30,004 nucleotides of DNA, taken from the IMG/VR virus record IMGVR_UViG_3300035010_000018, positions 1 to 30,004 of that record; one strand, 5' to 3'. The translations under genes and the position numbers were made by a program. Origin of the DNA: a virus. Positions 22,044 through 29,183 of the stretch are shown here, one piece after another. Each line of letters starts with the position of its first letter. Within the stretch, counting starts at the first letter, position 1. The notes beneath the pieces are model-generated. The model was not told the DNA's origin. It saw nothing but the letters and a program-made list of their open reading frames with translations, and did not search any database.

Positions 22044-22444
22044 TAAGACAAGAATCCTTTAACCGGATCCTGACCAACAATTGTATATTCCTCTTCGTCT
22101 GCATCATCTTCGACTACATTCCTAAATAACTCTTGTAGCTCTGTTTCATACTCTTCCGGAATAATCCAAAAAAACTGATTTTCATGGCTGCTGAGCTTGC
22201 CGTTTTGCTCCCGGATCAACACTGTGTCTGTTCCGAATGCTCCGGTCTTCTGTCTTACTTGTACTACACGTCCCAGAACGCCACTCATATTACCAATCAT
22301 AGGGCCAGTAATAACAAATTTTCCTTTATCTGAACGTTGCCACGGCCTTCTCAGAATACCTCTTATTTCGGTACCTTCTTCTCTGCACACTTTTAGATAC
22401 TTTTTACACAGTTCTACCTGGTGAGTTTTGCCTTTGGTTCTCAT
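22043..22444 (-). CDS. Early-operon protein of unknown function
   Basis: A 133-residue protein. The central part (GKFVITGPMIGNMSGVLGRV, then VVQVRQKTGAFGTDTVLIRE) is beta-rich and could be a small SH3-like barrel; a KOW-type fold is a guess. The C-terminal tail is acidic (EDDADEEEY). The N terminus is basic with two Cys (LCKKYLKVC). Upstream is an 89-bp gap containing the 15-base string also found before the Cro-like gene. The stop lies at the edge of T-arm repeat copy 1. Confidence 0.5.
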   Translation of the reverse strand: MRTKGKTHQVELCKKYLKVCREEGTEIRGILRRPWQRSDKGKFVITGPMIGNMSGVLGRVVQVRQKTGAFGTDTVLIREQNGKLSSHENQFFWIIPEEYETELQELFRNVVEDDADEEEYTIVGQDPVKGFLS

Positions 22445-22463
22445 GATGTTTATTTTTTAAAAT

Positions 22464-22478
22464 TTTTGCATTATTAAT
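22464..22478. repeat. 15-base string shared with the immunity region
   Basis: TTTTGCATTATTAAT occurs here, 20 bases before the ATG at 22444, and again at 29163-29177, just before the Cro-like gene ATG at 29160. It may be a shared operator or leader sequence. Confidence 0.4.
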
Positions 22479-22533
22479 TTCTGTTTTGTTTGTAATCATT
22501 TTTATCCTGATTCCTTCACGCTCCGGGAATAGA

Positions 22534-23190
22534 TCAGTAAGGGGCGATTTTCTTTTCTTCAGCATGGCTGTAATCTATTTTTAATCTTTCCTTTTCAACT
22601 TGTTTGTGATAAGTACCACCCTTTATTTTGTCAATTTTATCATAATATGCATGATGTGCGGGAGAAAATTCCGAAACATCTAATTGATAAACTTGTTCAG
22701 GATGAAAGATTCCACTTCTTATAATATATTGATCGTAAAATACCTTTTGTAAATCTGCTCTGAGCTTGTTTTTAGTTTTTATTTTACGCTTTCTTTTAAT
22801 TTCGTTAGATGAAAATTTCTTCCACTCATGAGACATGTGTCTTTTAAAATATTCGTAAGAACATGATATTGTGATATAATCTAAATATTGTAACCTTAAA
22901 GATATTTCCCTCTTTCCGGCAGTATGCTTATATATTTCAAAATTTTGATCCTTAAAAAAGTAAGTAAGAAGCTGAAGGAAAAGTTTTATATCCAATTCTG
23001 TTGCATACTTAAAAAAATACTGCTTTTTCGTTATTTCTTCAACTTGGGACGGGCTAATATTATATTTCTTTAAAAGCTTTTTTAAAGCAATATCAGCAGC
23101 ATCCTTTTCGCCGTCAAAACCTCTGTTAGCAAGTTGCTGAATCTTAATTATCCTTTCTCTTATTTTGTCATCTATATTCATAAGATTCAA
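22534..23190 (-). CDS. DUF2786-like protein
   Basis: A 218-residue protein. Residues 6-50 (RERIIKIQQLANRGFDGEKDAADIAL, then KKLLKKYNIS) match the DUF2786 N-terminal pattern of K-I-x-x-L plus G-x-x-x-E-x-x-A-A. The rest is a long Lys/Arg-rich region with a LQYLDYITISCSYEYFKRHM helix-strand unit and a very basic stretch (about residues 130-150). DUF2786 proteins occur in phages, but their role is unknown to me. It overlaps the upstream gene by ATGA and is followed by an 89-bp gap. Confidence 0.55.
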   Translation of the reverse strand: MNLMNIDDKIRERIIKIQQLANRGFDGEKDAADIALKKLLKKYNISPSQVEEITKKQYFFKYATELDIKLFLQLLTYFFKDQNFEIYKHTAGKREISLRLQYLDYITISCSYEYFKRHMSHEWKKFSSNEIKRKRKIKTKNKLRADLQKVFYDQYIIRSGIFHPEQVYQLDVSEFSPAHHAYYDKIDKIKGGTYHKQVEKERLKIDYSHAEEKKIAPY

Positions 23191-23507
23191 TTTTCCACAC
23201 GATCAATAAAAACAACTCCTTCTCTGTAATCCTTTGTTGAATGGTAGAAATAAAAGGCTACACAATCAATTCCTGACAACATAAAGTCCTTTTCTCTCGT
23301 TCCACACTGAAAAAGGCGCGGATCCTTTGGTTTGCATTTACTATGAATAATGCATAAATCCTTGATTTTTTCAATTACTGCGTTTGTAAAACGCTTAAAA
23401 TCGTTATCCGGAATACAGGTTCGATCTATACCCGTTAGATAATCTGAAATTGCTTTTTCAAGCTTGTTTTTGGCTACATAGCCAATCGAGTAGTAGGCTA
23501 AATACAT
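23187..23507 (-). CDS. Small protein of unknown function behind T-arm repeat 2
   Basis: A 106-residue protein. The N-terminal helix (KNKLEKAISDYLTG) is followed by four Cys spread through the chain (near residues 31, 52, 58 and 68), not in a clear zinc motif. The end is beta-rich (DCVAFYFYHSTKDYREGVVFID). I know no family. The gene starts 18 bases after T-arm repeat copy 2 and overlaps the DUF2786-like gene by ATGA. Confidence 0.5.
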   Translation of the reverse strand: MYLAYYSIGYVAKNKLEKAISDYLTGIDRTCIPDNDFKRFTNAVIEKIKDLCIIHSKCKPKDPRLFQCGTREKDFMLSGIDCVAFYFYHSTKDYREGVVFIDRVEN

Positions 23508-23525
23508 ATTTTTTTGTTAATAATT

Positions 23526-23572
23526 TTGTTCCCAGGAGCGGAATCGAACTGCTCCAAAAAACCGTTTGGGAT
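23526..23572. repeat. T-arm-like intergenic repeat, copy 2
   Basis: One base differs from copies 1 and 3. The change gives A-C in the hairpin read from the minus strand but G-U in the plus-strand version. It begins at the stop codon of the 23572-23898 gene and ends 18 bases before the ATG at 23507. Confidence 0.85.
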
Positions 23573-23898
23573 TATTTTTCATGAAGAAAACTTTCTTCAT
23601 TTTCGCAATTTTGAAGATTTACATCTTCAAAATTTTCGTTAAATATTTCGTTAATAAAATCCACTTCACGTTGAAACACTATAGGCGACTGTAGTTTAAT
23701 AAAACGATGCCAGTTCCCATCTATAAAAGCATATCTGTGATAATCTAAATAAATAAAATCTCTCTGTCTCCCATGAAATTGCTCCATTGCTTTGTAGGAG
23801 GAGAATTCTTTTTTCTTTAATTCGGCACCACCTTCAAAATACTCAAGTCTAAACTTTTCGGCATCCTCTATTTTAAGCCGCTTTTTAAATTTTTTCAT
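23572..23898 (-). CDS. Small protein of unknown function between T-arm repeats 2 and 3
   Basis: A 108-residue protein rich in charged and aromatic residues. A basic start (MKKFKKRLK) leads into EKFRLEYFEGGAELKKKEF and RQRDFIYLDYHRYAFIDGNWHRFIKL. The C-terminal 30 residues are acidic. It has no family I know. It is the only gene lying between two close copies of the repeat (23526-23572 and 23911-23957), so it looks like a single-gene cassette bounded by direct repeats. Confidence 0.5.
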   Translation of the reverse strand: MKKFKKRLKIEDAEKFRLEYFEGGAELKKKEFSSYKAMEQFHGRQRDFIYLDYHRYAFIDGNWHRFIKLQSPIVFQREVDFINEIFNENFEDVNLQNCENEESFLHEK

Positions 23899-23910
23899 GT
23901 GTTGAAATTA

Positions 23911-23957
23911 TTGTTCCCAGGAGCGGAATCGAACCGCTCCAAAAAACCGTTTGGGAT
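23911..23957. repeat. T-arm-like intergenic repeat, copy 3
   Basis: Identical to copy 1 over 47 bases. It fills almost the whole gap between the DUF3164 stop (23962-23960) and the ATG at 23898, ending 12 bases before that ATG. Confidence 0.85.
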
Positions 23958-23959
23958 GT

Positions 23960-24679
23960 TTATTCTTCCGAAGAAATTGGAAAAAGATCTTCTATCTCGG
24001 TGCCGTCAGGAAAATCTACAGACGTAATAGAAAGCGGTATATAAACCTTTTTTCCCTGAGCATTAGTAGTGTAAGCTTCGATAAAAAATGCAGATCGTAC
24101 GGGCTTATATGCATCCTGAATAATCTTAACAGCATCACTGAACTGATCATCATTAAATTCTTCAGCCAGCTGCCTAAGTTCCAGTACACGTGATGACTTG
24201 AGATGACCTTTAGCATCTTTTTTGAGAAGTTTATTAACTGTACTAACCAGTTTTGCACTGTTTTCATCTTTGGCCATACTCTCAATAACTTCCTTTATCT
24301 TATCAATTCCTGCGTTTACTGTGTCGTCCCAGCCATCAACAACACGAAAGCCGTATGTTATACCATTACCCTGATCATCTGTGAAAGTATGCGTTTGTTG
24401 ACCTTGTTTTACCTGATAGGCATCCTGTTTGAGGTCGAGAAGGGTCTTTAATCCTTCAAAAATATCCAGCTTTAATATGGAAAGTTCTTCCGATACTGCT
24501 GCCAATGCTCCGACTAAGGTAGGAACGGAACTATTTACAAGGTCTTTGTAAGCCTTTCTATCCTTCTCCTTTTGGTTTTCTTTTTCCTGAAGAGTATTTT
24601 TCAACTCTTCCGGTGATACCTGATTCAGGATCTCTTTGATCTGTTCAGGTGATAATGAGTTTAAATCAATTGTTGTCAT
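23960..24679 (-). CDS. DUF3164-like Mu early protein
   Basis: A 239-residue protein that fits the DUF3164 family common in Mu-like phages. The recognisable part is KLLKKDAKGHLKSSRVLELR, then QLAEEFNDDQFSDAVKIIQDA, and a C-terminal IPLSI strand. An acidic, helical N terminus (SPEQIKEILNQVSPEEL) precedes it. The function of DUF3164 is not known to me. Position after the MuB-like gene is typical. Its ATG shares a base with the stop of the 53-residue coiled-coil gene (TAATG). Confidence 0.75.
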   Translation of the reverse strand: MTTIDLNSLSPEQIKEILNQVSPEELKNTLQEKENQKEKDRKAYKDLVNSSVPTLVGALAAVSEELSILKLDIFEGLKTLLDLKQDAYQVKQGQQTHTFTDDQGNGITYGFRVVDGWDDTVNAGIDKIKEVIESMAKDENSAKLVSTVNKLLKKDAKGHLKSSRVLELRQLAEEFNDDQFSDAVKIIQDAYKPVRSAFFIEAYTTNAQGKKVYIPLSITSVDFPDGTEIEDLFPISSEE

Positions 24680-24840
24680 TATTTCGATTGTCTTTTTGTT
24701 AATTCTTGTTTAAGTTGCTTTAGTCGCTTTTCCCGGTTCCGGAGTGTTTGATAATCTTTTGCAATGGTAATTTGCCACTCTACTATCTTAATCCGTGCTT
24801 CTATTTCTGCGATCTCTATTTTTGGAAGATCACACTGCAT
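24679..24840 (-). CDS. 53-residue coiled-coil protein
   Basis: A short gene from an ATG at 24840 to TAA at 24681-24679. The product is almost wholly helical: PKIEIAEIEARIKIVEW is followed by a basic heptad-like tail (LRNREKRLKQLKQELTKR). The start lies 11 bases inside the end of the upstream gene and the stop shares a base with the DUF3164 start (TAATG), so it fits the operon tightly. Small coiled-coil proteins are frequent in phage early regions; I cannot give a function. Confidence 0.7.
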   Translation of the reverse strand: MQCDLPKIEIAEIEARIKIVEWQITIAKDYQTLRNREKRLKQLKQELTKRQSK

Positions 24841-25201
24841 CACTGTATTTATCTATATACTGTTTGAAAGAATGTTCCTTCAGTTCGTAAACTGCTCCGT
24901 CTTCTGTTTTAATAACCTGTGTAAAATATTCTGGAAGAAGAAGCCTGAATTCTGATATCACATCCGTATCCATTATTTTGGAGATAATACCTTTGGGATT
25001 TTGTCTGGTGGTATTCAAAGTAGCAGCGCAGTTATGTCTGAAAAAGCCGAATCCGGCAAGTTTTTTACTGTCTCTTTCACTTGCAATAATTTCCCACTGC
25101 TGGTTTTCCATTATTTTTGCTTTGGTCAGGTAACTGTAACTTTGCACGATGGCAATACATATATCCTGCTCTAATATTAGTCTTATGAGTAAACTCTTCA
25201 T
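24830..25201 (-). CDS. Early protein of unknown function next to the MuB-like gene
   Basis: A 123-residue protein. The start region (MKSLLIRLILEQDICIAIVQSY) is hydrophobic but has charged residues inside, so it is probably a buried helix and not a signal. The middle has SERDSKKLAGFGFFRHNCAA and later KGIISKIMDTDVISEFRLLLPEYF. No family is recognised. It lies two bases after the MuB-like gene and overlaps the coiled-coil gene, so it is translated with the transposition genes. Confidence 0.5.
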   Translation of the reverse strand: MKSLLIRLILEQDICIAIVQSYSYLTKAKIMENQQWEIIASERDSKKLAGFGFFRHNCAATLNTTRQNPKGIISKIMDTDVISEFRLLLPEYFTQVIKTEDGAVYELKEHSFKQYIDKYSDAV

Positions 25202-25203
25202 GA

Positions 25204-26124
25204 TTAATTTTGAATTTTTATTTTTTCTCTGATTACTGTTCTTTTCAATCTTCGTAAATCGTCGATCACTTTTACATTTTGGACTTGATTGGCACTAACC
25301 GGCACTTCTTTGTAGACTGGTTTTAATTCGTTGAAGATTCTCTGTTGAGTCTGAAGGTCAGTAATACCATTTGCTGAACATATTTTTTTAGTACAGTCAA
25401 GTGTTGCACCCATAAGGTTTATATAAGCTCGGCCAAAGCGACTTTCTAACTCGTCAAAACCTAATTTTTTAAGCTTTACGCCCTTAGTGATTCTATGTTC
25501 GAGATGTGGAGTTCCGGCAATGATCAGGCTCATTTCGTCCTCTGTCTCATTGTATAAATGGATAAACCACCGAAGTGCAGAATCTTTCAGTTTATCAGCT
25601 TCGTCAACGATCAAAAGAGGTTTTATTCCTGTTCTTTTTCTGAAAAATTCTACCACCCTCATCCCCAGTTTATCAACATGCATATAGGATTTACCTGTGT
25701 CAATTCCTAACATAGTGCACAGTTCGGTCAAAAACTCACGTTTTGCCCATTCACGACAACGGATATAAAAAACACCTGTATCAACATTTCCCTGAGCATA
25801 AGATTTTAAGGGTGCACTTTTTCCGATTCCGGCCTTATCTGTGATTATCATAAAAAGGTTGTAAGCTTTAGCATCATTACAGATTTTTGTGACTTTTTTA
25901 TAGTTAATTGTTTCCGCTATTTGCCATTCTGTATCATTGTAGCCTAATGCCTTACCGACTTTTAACCACATTTCGTCTTTAATTAGTTCCCAGTTTTGAT
26001 TTCTCATTTGTGAGATTGTTGCAGTGGAAACTTCGGCTTTTGTAGCTACTTGTCCGTAGCTACCAAGCCTTTCTTTTTCTGTATCTATTGCAATAACTAT
26101 TGCAGATTTTTGTAAATTTGTCAT
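25204..26124 (-). CDS. MuB-like AAA+ ATPase, transposition target protein
   Basis: A 306-residue protein with an N-terminal helix-turn-helix (about 22-46, SYGQVATKAEVSTATISQMR), as in MuB. Walker A is DKAGIGKS at 96-103, with Asp in the first Gly position. Walker B is LLIVDEAD at 170-177. A sensor-like IIAGTPHL lies at 201-208 and an arginine pair in ELESRFGR at 225-232. MuB binds target DNA with ATP, activates the transposase and gives target immunity. It is three bases from the transposase gene, as expected. Length is near that of MuB. Confidence 0.9.
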   Translation of the reverse strand: MTNLQKSAIVIAIDTEKERLGSYGQVATKAEVSTATISQMRNQNWELIKDEMWLKVGKALGYNDTEWQIAETINYKKVTKICNDAKAYNLFMIITDKAGIGKSAPLKSYAQGNVDTGVFYIRCREWAKREFLTELCTMLGIDTGKSYMHVDKLGMRVVEFFRKRTGIKPLLIVDEADKLKDSALRWFIHLYNETEDEMSLIIAGTPHLEHRITKGVKLKKLGFDELESRFGRAYINLMGATLDCTKKICSANGITDLQTQQRIFNELKPVYKEVPVSANQVQNVKVIDDLRRLKRTVIREKIKIQN

Positions 26125-26127
26125 ATG

Positions 26128-28266
26128 TTAATAATTTTCAGACGTATTTCTTAGGATTATGTCTTCTAAAGTATCAGGAGATAAGCCGTCTCCTGAAGCT
26201 TTTTTAAGTGGAATGCTGCTATTTTCATCTGCATCCCAGTAACTATTTTCAAAGGCAGACGCCTTATTTTTATCAGTATATCTACCCATAAGAAGCGAAT
26301 CCTCTCCAATCATATTCTCCAGTTCCTTTTCTTTCAGTTCATTAATGGCTGCTTCCCTCATTTCACCAATTCCTATTGGCCTCATGTTCTTGTCTGGTCC
26401 GTAGGTTTGCGCCTGTTCCATCAATTCAGCCTCGCAGAGTGATTTCAATAGCTTCCCGTTCTTTTCCCATAAATAGCAAAGAGATAAATCGTTCAGGTCA
26501 TACGTCATTATGACCTCTTTGCCGTGATAATTTGATATGATATCGTAATATGCCGGACTGATTGAGTAATGGAACTCAACACCGACGATTTCTGTACTGA
26601 TCTGACCATTATGTTTAAGAGTGAATTTTTTTCTCAGTCCGAACAACATAGAAATTGTAGCTTCTGTCACAAATGTTACATTCGGCTTTTCACTAAAATG
26701 GTGAAGTTCAGCAGGTGAATGTTCTATTGTTTTGTGCGTTCGGGAATAAGTTGAAAGATTCGTATTTCGATAATTTTCCACATGTTGCACAACTTCTTCA
26801 ATATTTTTTTGAAAGTCCCAGCCCTCTTTAGTTGCTTCCTTTTTAATTCGCTTTAGATAATCAGCTGATCTATGAGCATATTTATGTCTTGACTGGATAC
26901 CTTCACCATAGAAATACTTTGAGTCCATATAGAACACATCCTGAAGTGTTCTGAACCATCTTTCTATACGTGCCTTGCGGTTTGCGTGAGAACTTATTGT
27001 GAACTTCACACCCTGCACAGTAGCACGCTCGAAAAAATCTATCATTTCCGGTTTATTGTGACCAGGGAATCGGTCAGTTACCCACTCGTATGGAAGGTAT
27101 CCTGCATTTTGCACCGCCATTTTCATGGCTTCCAGATATACTGAATGATTTTCCGAATATCCGAATGAATATCCCAGGATATCACCAGAATGTACATCAC
27201 GAACCGCCACAATAACTGGATATACTTCGACCTTCTTTTTCTTTTCCTTACCAGTTTTTTTGTCAATGGTGACAACCTCCACATAATGCGCGATCATATT
27301 AACACGAGTTGCATCCATTTCCCAGCAATCACCAGCATATAATGCGTTCATTTTTGGGTTGTAACCCTGAAAAATTTGAGCTTTGCGGCTTCCAGATCCG
27401 TAACGCTTCGCGCCAGTTAAAAATTGCATTTTAGGCTGCTCAAAAATTGTTTGCCCATACCAACGGCGTGAAGGCTCTTTTTTAAGTGTTAAACGGCACA
27501 TTTGCGTAACCTTTCTGATAATATGCTCCTGGCTATATGTGTAATCATTAGCATACATCTGCATAACCCAGCTAAAAACTTCAGGATCATTGTAGACTTC
27601 GGCATTACTATTGCCGGTTCTTGGCAACTGAATGATATCTACAATACTCTTATCAGTAGTTTCAAGGATGGTAATTTTTTCCTTAAGCTTCAGGTAATTA
27701 TGCGGAATATACTGAAGGTCCATATCAGTCAGTATAGGGCTTAAATCTTTGTATAGTTTGTTAGCCGTGCCGGGATATCCGTCCTTTTCATCAAGAATAA
27801 AATCAAGGACGGCACAAGCTTTAGATAGCGCAGCTCGTTGGATATCGTTCACATCTCTATAAAACTCCAGATAGTTTCTTGAAACAAGCTTTAAATGCTT
27901 TTTAAAACGTTCTTCAAGTTGAGTGAATTCCATCGACCGGCAAGCCTCTTTAAATTTATCCTTCAGTGCCTCAGCATCACCAAATAAACTTCTATAATTT
28001 TTAGGAGCCTTGTTTGGGATATTGTTAAGACAATAATAGAATTGACCCGACTGTTTACCCCAACGCCATGCCTTTCCGGAGTCCGGCATGAAGTCTTTTG
28101 CCTTTGCAAGATCACAAGCGCGTACGCCAGACTTATAAACTGATCTACTTTTCCAGAGATATGTTTCACTTACCTCACAAACTTCCATAAGCAAACGCTG
28201 TGAAATCCACAAGGATTCTGCACCGCCTGATTGTCTAATTATTATGTCTGTTGGTTGTAAGTTCAT
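26128..28266 (-). CDS. MuA-like DDE transposase
   Basis: From the ATG at 28266 (MNLQPTDIII) it has 712 residues; the longer frame would run into a GC-rich hairpin. N-terminal DNA-binding segments are followed by the catalytic core with Asp318 in CWEMDATR, Asp398 in WVTDRFPGHN and Glu435 in ARIERWF, the DDE triad of the RNase H fold. A Mu-type beta-barrel domain then spans about residues 535-610 (FTLKHNGQISTEIVGVEFHY), ending in an acidic region that in MuA binds MuB. It integrates and replicates the phage by transposition. The adjacent MuB-like gene supports it. Confidence 0.9.
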   Translation of the reverse strand: MNLQPTDIIIRQSGGAESLWISQRLLMEVCEVSETYLWKSRSVYKSGVRACDLAKAKDFMPDSGKAWRWGKQSGQFYYCLNNIPNKAPKNYRSLFGDAEALKDKFKEACRSMEFTQLEERFKKHLKLVSRNYLEFYRDVNDIQRAALSKACAVLDFILDEKDGYPGTANKLYKDLSPILTDMDLQYIPHNYLKLKEKITILETTDKSIVDIIQLPRTGNSNAEVYNDPEVFSWVMQMYANDYTYSQEHIIRKVTQMCRLTLKKEPSRRWYGQTIFEQPKMQFLTGAKRYGSGSRKAQIFQGYNPKMNALYAGDCWEMDATRVNMIAHYVEVVTIDKKTGKEKKKKVEVYPVIVAVRDVHSGDILGYSFGYSENHSVYLEAMKMAVQNAGYLPYEWVTDRFPGHNKPEMIDFFERATVQGVKFTISSHANRKARIERWFRTLQDVFYMDSKYFYGEGIQSRHKYAHRSADYLKRIKKEATKEGWDFQKNIEEVVQHVENYRNTNLSTYSRTHKTIEHSPAELHHFSEKPNVTFVTEATISMLFGLRKKFTLKHNGQISTEIVGVEFHYSISPAYYDIISNYHGKEVIMTYDLNDLSLCYLWEKNGKLLKSLCEAELMEQAQTYGPDKNMRPIGIGEMREAAINELKEKELENMIGEDSLLMGRYTDKNKASAFENSYWDADENSSIPLKKASGDGLSPDTLEDIILRNTSENY

Positions 28267-28329
28267 ATTCTTATTAAATAAAGAGAGATCTATGAAGCCG
28301 GCTCCGTTGCTCTGTCCTGGCTGTCTATG

Positions 28330-28371
28330 TTCCCGCCGTGGTGTCGAAACCACGCTGAGTCGTGGCGGGAA
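28330..28371. promoter_or_regulatory. GC-rich nested hairpins between transposase and the rightward gene
   Basis: TTCCCGCC (28330-28337) and GGCGGGAA (28364-28371) can enclose GTGGT/ACCAC (28338-28342 and 28349-28353). The ACCAC arm could instead pair with GTGG at 28362-28365, so two folds exclude each other. It would lie in the transposase mRNA leader if transcription starts upstream. Confidence 0.45.
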
Positions 28372-28377
28372 TTTTAC

Positions 28378-28385
28378 TATATTTA
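28378..28385 (+). promoter_or_regulatory. Candidate -7 box of the rightward unknown gene
   Basis: TATATTTA is one base from the TAnnTTTG consensus and sits 22 bases before the ATG at 28408. A TTG at the right distance is not clear. Confidence 0.35.
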
Positions 28386-28407
28386 CAGTGCTAACAAAAA
28401 ATATAGA

Positions 28408-28782
28408 ATGAGTAATGTTTCTTTTCTAAAACTTGCCGTATTCAAAACGGACCTCTATAAGCCGGCCTCAAAAGGAAAATCACGTCAAAAATTGGTTGAG
28501 CAGTTGTGTGAATTGTTTGGCTTTAACATATATTATAAAATGCCTTTCGCTGCCTATCAAAACGAGGAGATTTACGGAGAGGGCAAAGTTTTCGGAGAAA
28601 CTTTTGCAGTTGGCTTGGCTTCAGAGGATATTCATCGGCAGGATATTAATGTCGTGAAATTTTTCTGCGAACAGAACGATTTTGAATGGTCTGGCTTCTT
28701 ACTACTATTATTTGAAGTTGATGGTGAATTTCCGGATCAATACTTAATTGAGCAAAGCTTAAAAAAAAGAAATCTTCTTTGA
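28408..28782 (+). CDS. Lone rightward gene in the immunity/early region, unknown function
   Basis: From the ATG at 28408 it has 124 residues (MSNVSFLKLAVFKTDLYKP...). An upstream extension of the frame would cross the GC-rich hairpin, so this start is preferred. The protein has short strands and helices, including RQKLVEQLCELFGFNIYYK and ending in EVDGEFPDQYLIEQSLKKR. I know no family. It points against the Cro-like gene and the transposase, between them, and has its own candidate promoter. That is where phages often carry genes expressed in the lysogen, such as exclusion or defence genes. Confidence 0.55.
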   Translation: MSNVSFLKLAVFKTDLYKPASKGKSRQKLVEQLCELFGFNIYYKMPFAAYQNEEIYGEGKVFGETFAVGLASEDIHRQDINVVKFFCEQNDFEWSGFLLLLFEVDGEFPDQYLIEQSLKKRNLL

Positions 28783-28829
28783 CAGCTTGATCGTTTACGT
28801 TCATTTCTTTTTAAATTTCATAATATCTT

Positions 28830-28937
28830 TTATCTGCTATATGTTGTTTTGCCGATCACGAATCGACCAAATAACACCCACTCGCAAGTCAATCTATTAT
28901 CCGCAAAGACGGTAGAAATTTTAGATGGTCTAAGCAC
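28830..28937 (-). CDS. Possible 35-residue ORF between the Cro-like gene and the rightward gene
   Basis: The frame from a GTG at 28937 to TAA at 28832-28830 stays open for 35 codons and encodes STVFADNRLTCEWVLFGRFV and more. The GTG overlaps the stop of the Cro-like gene by eight bases. The composition looks coding-like and richer in GC than the surrounding gap. It could be a short gene, a fragment of an older gene, or a repeated sequence element. No start with ATG is present. The rest of the 28783-28929 gap shows nothing clear. Confidence 0.25.
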   Translation of the reverse strand: MLRPSKISTVFADNRLTCEWVLFGRFVIGKTTYSR

Positions 28938-29160
28938 TAAAACTTTCTGTACTATTTTTTGAATTCTTTTCATTGTCTTTATTTTGAGTTAATTCTTTAA
29001 TTTTATTTAGGATCTTTAGACCTTTCCCTCTTATGGGCTTTCGTTCACCTCTGGCTATTTGCCCGACGTACAAAGGGTCAGTGTCAAATTCAGCAGCTAT
29101 TTCTTGGTACGGAGTTGTAAATTTTACGGTTTTCCGTAGTTGCTTTGCTAATGTTTCCAT
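28930..29160 (-). CDS. Cro/Ner-like helix-turn-helix regulator
   Basis: A 76-residue basic protein. Residues 16-55 (TPYQEIAAEFDTDPLYVGQI, then ARGERKPIRGKGLKILNKI) form a helix-turn-helix of the XRE/Cro kind, and the last 15 residues are a polar tail. It faces the S24 repressor across a 100-bp operator region, the arrangement of Mu ner versus c and of lambda cro versus cI. Its promoter has TATATTTG at 29191-29184. Ner in Mu shuts down the early and repressor promoters; a similar job is inferred. Confidence 0.75.
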   Translation of the reverse strand: METLAKQLRKTVKFTTPYQEIAAEFDTDPLYVGQIARGERKPIRGKGLKILNKIKELTQNKDNEKNSKNSTESFSA

Positions 29161-29183
29161 ACTTTTGCATTATTAATATGAAG

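Noticed and set aside
21997-23957. A CRISPR array
   Set aside because: The three repeats are 0.3-1.5 kb apart with genes between them, not spacers of even length.
27891-27914. Another 11-bp phased TTTAAA pair, in the transposase gene
   Set aside because: It lacks the flanking G and C of the strict motif and lies in AT-rich coding sequence where TTTAAA is common.
28267-28353. N-terminal extension of the transposase
   Set aside because: The extra 29 residues are encoded by the GC-rich hairpin and spacer and lack any resemblance to MuA; the ATG at 28266 gives a natural start.
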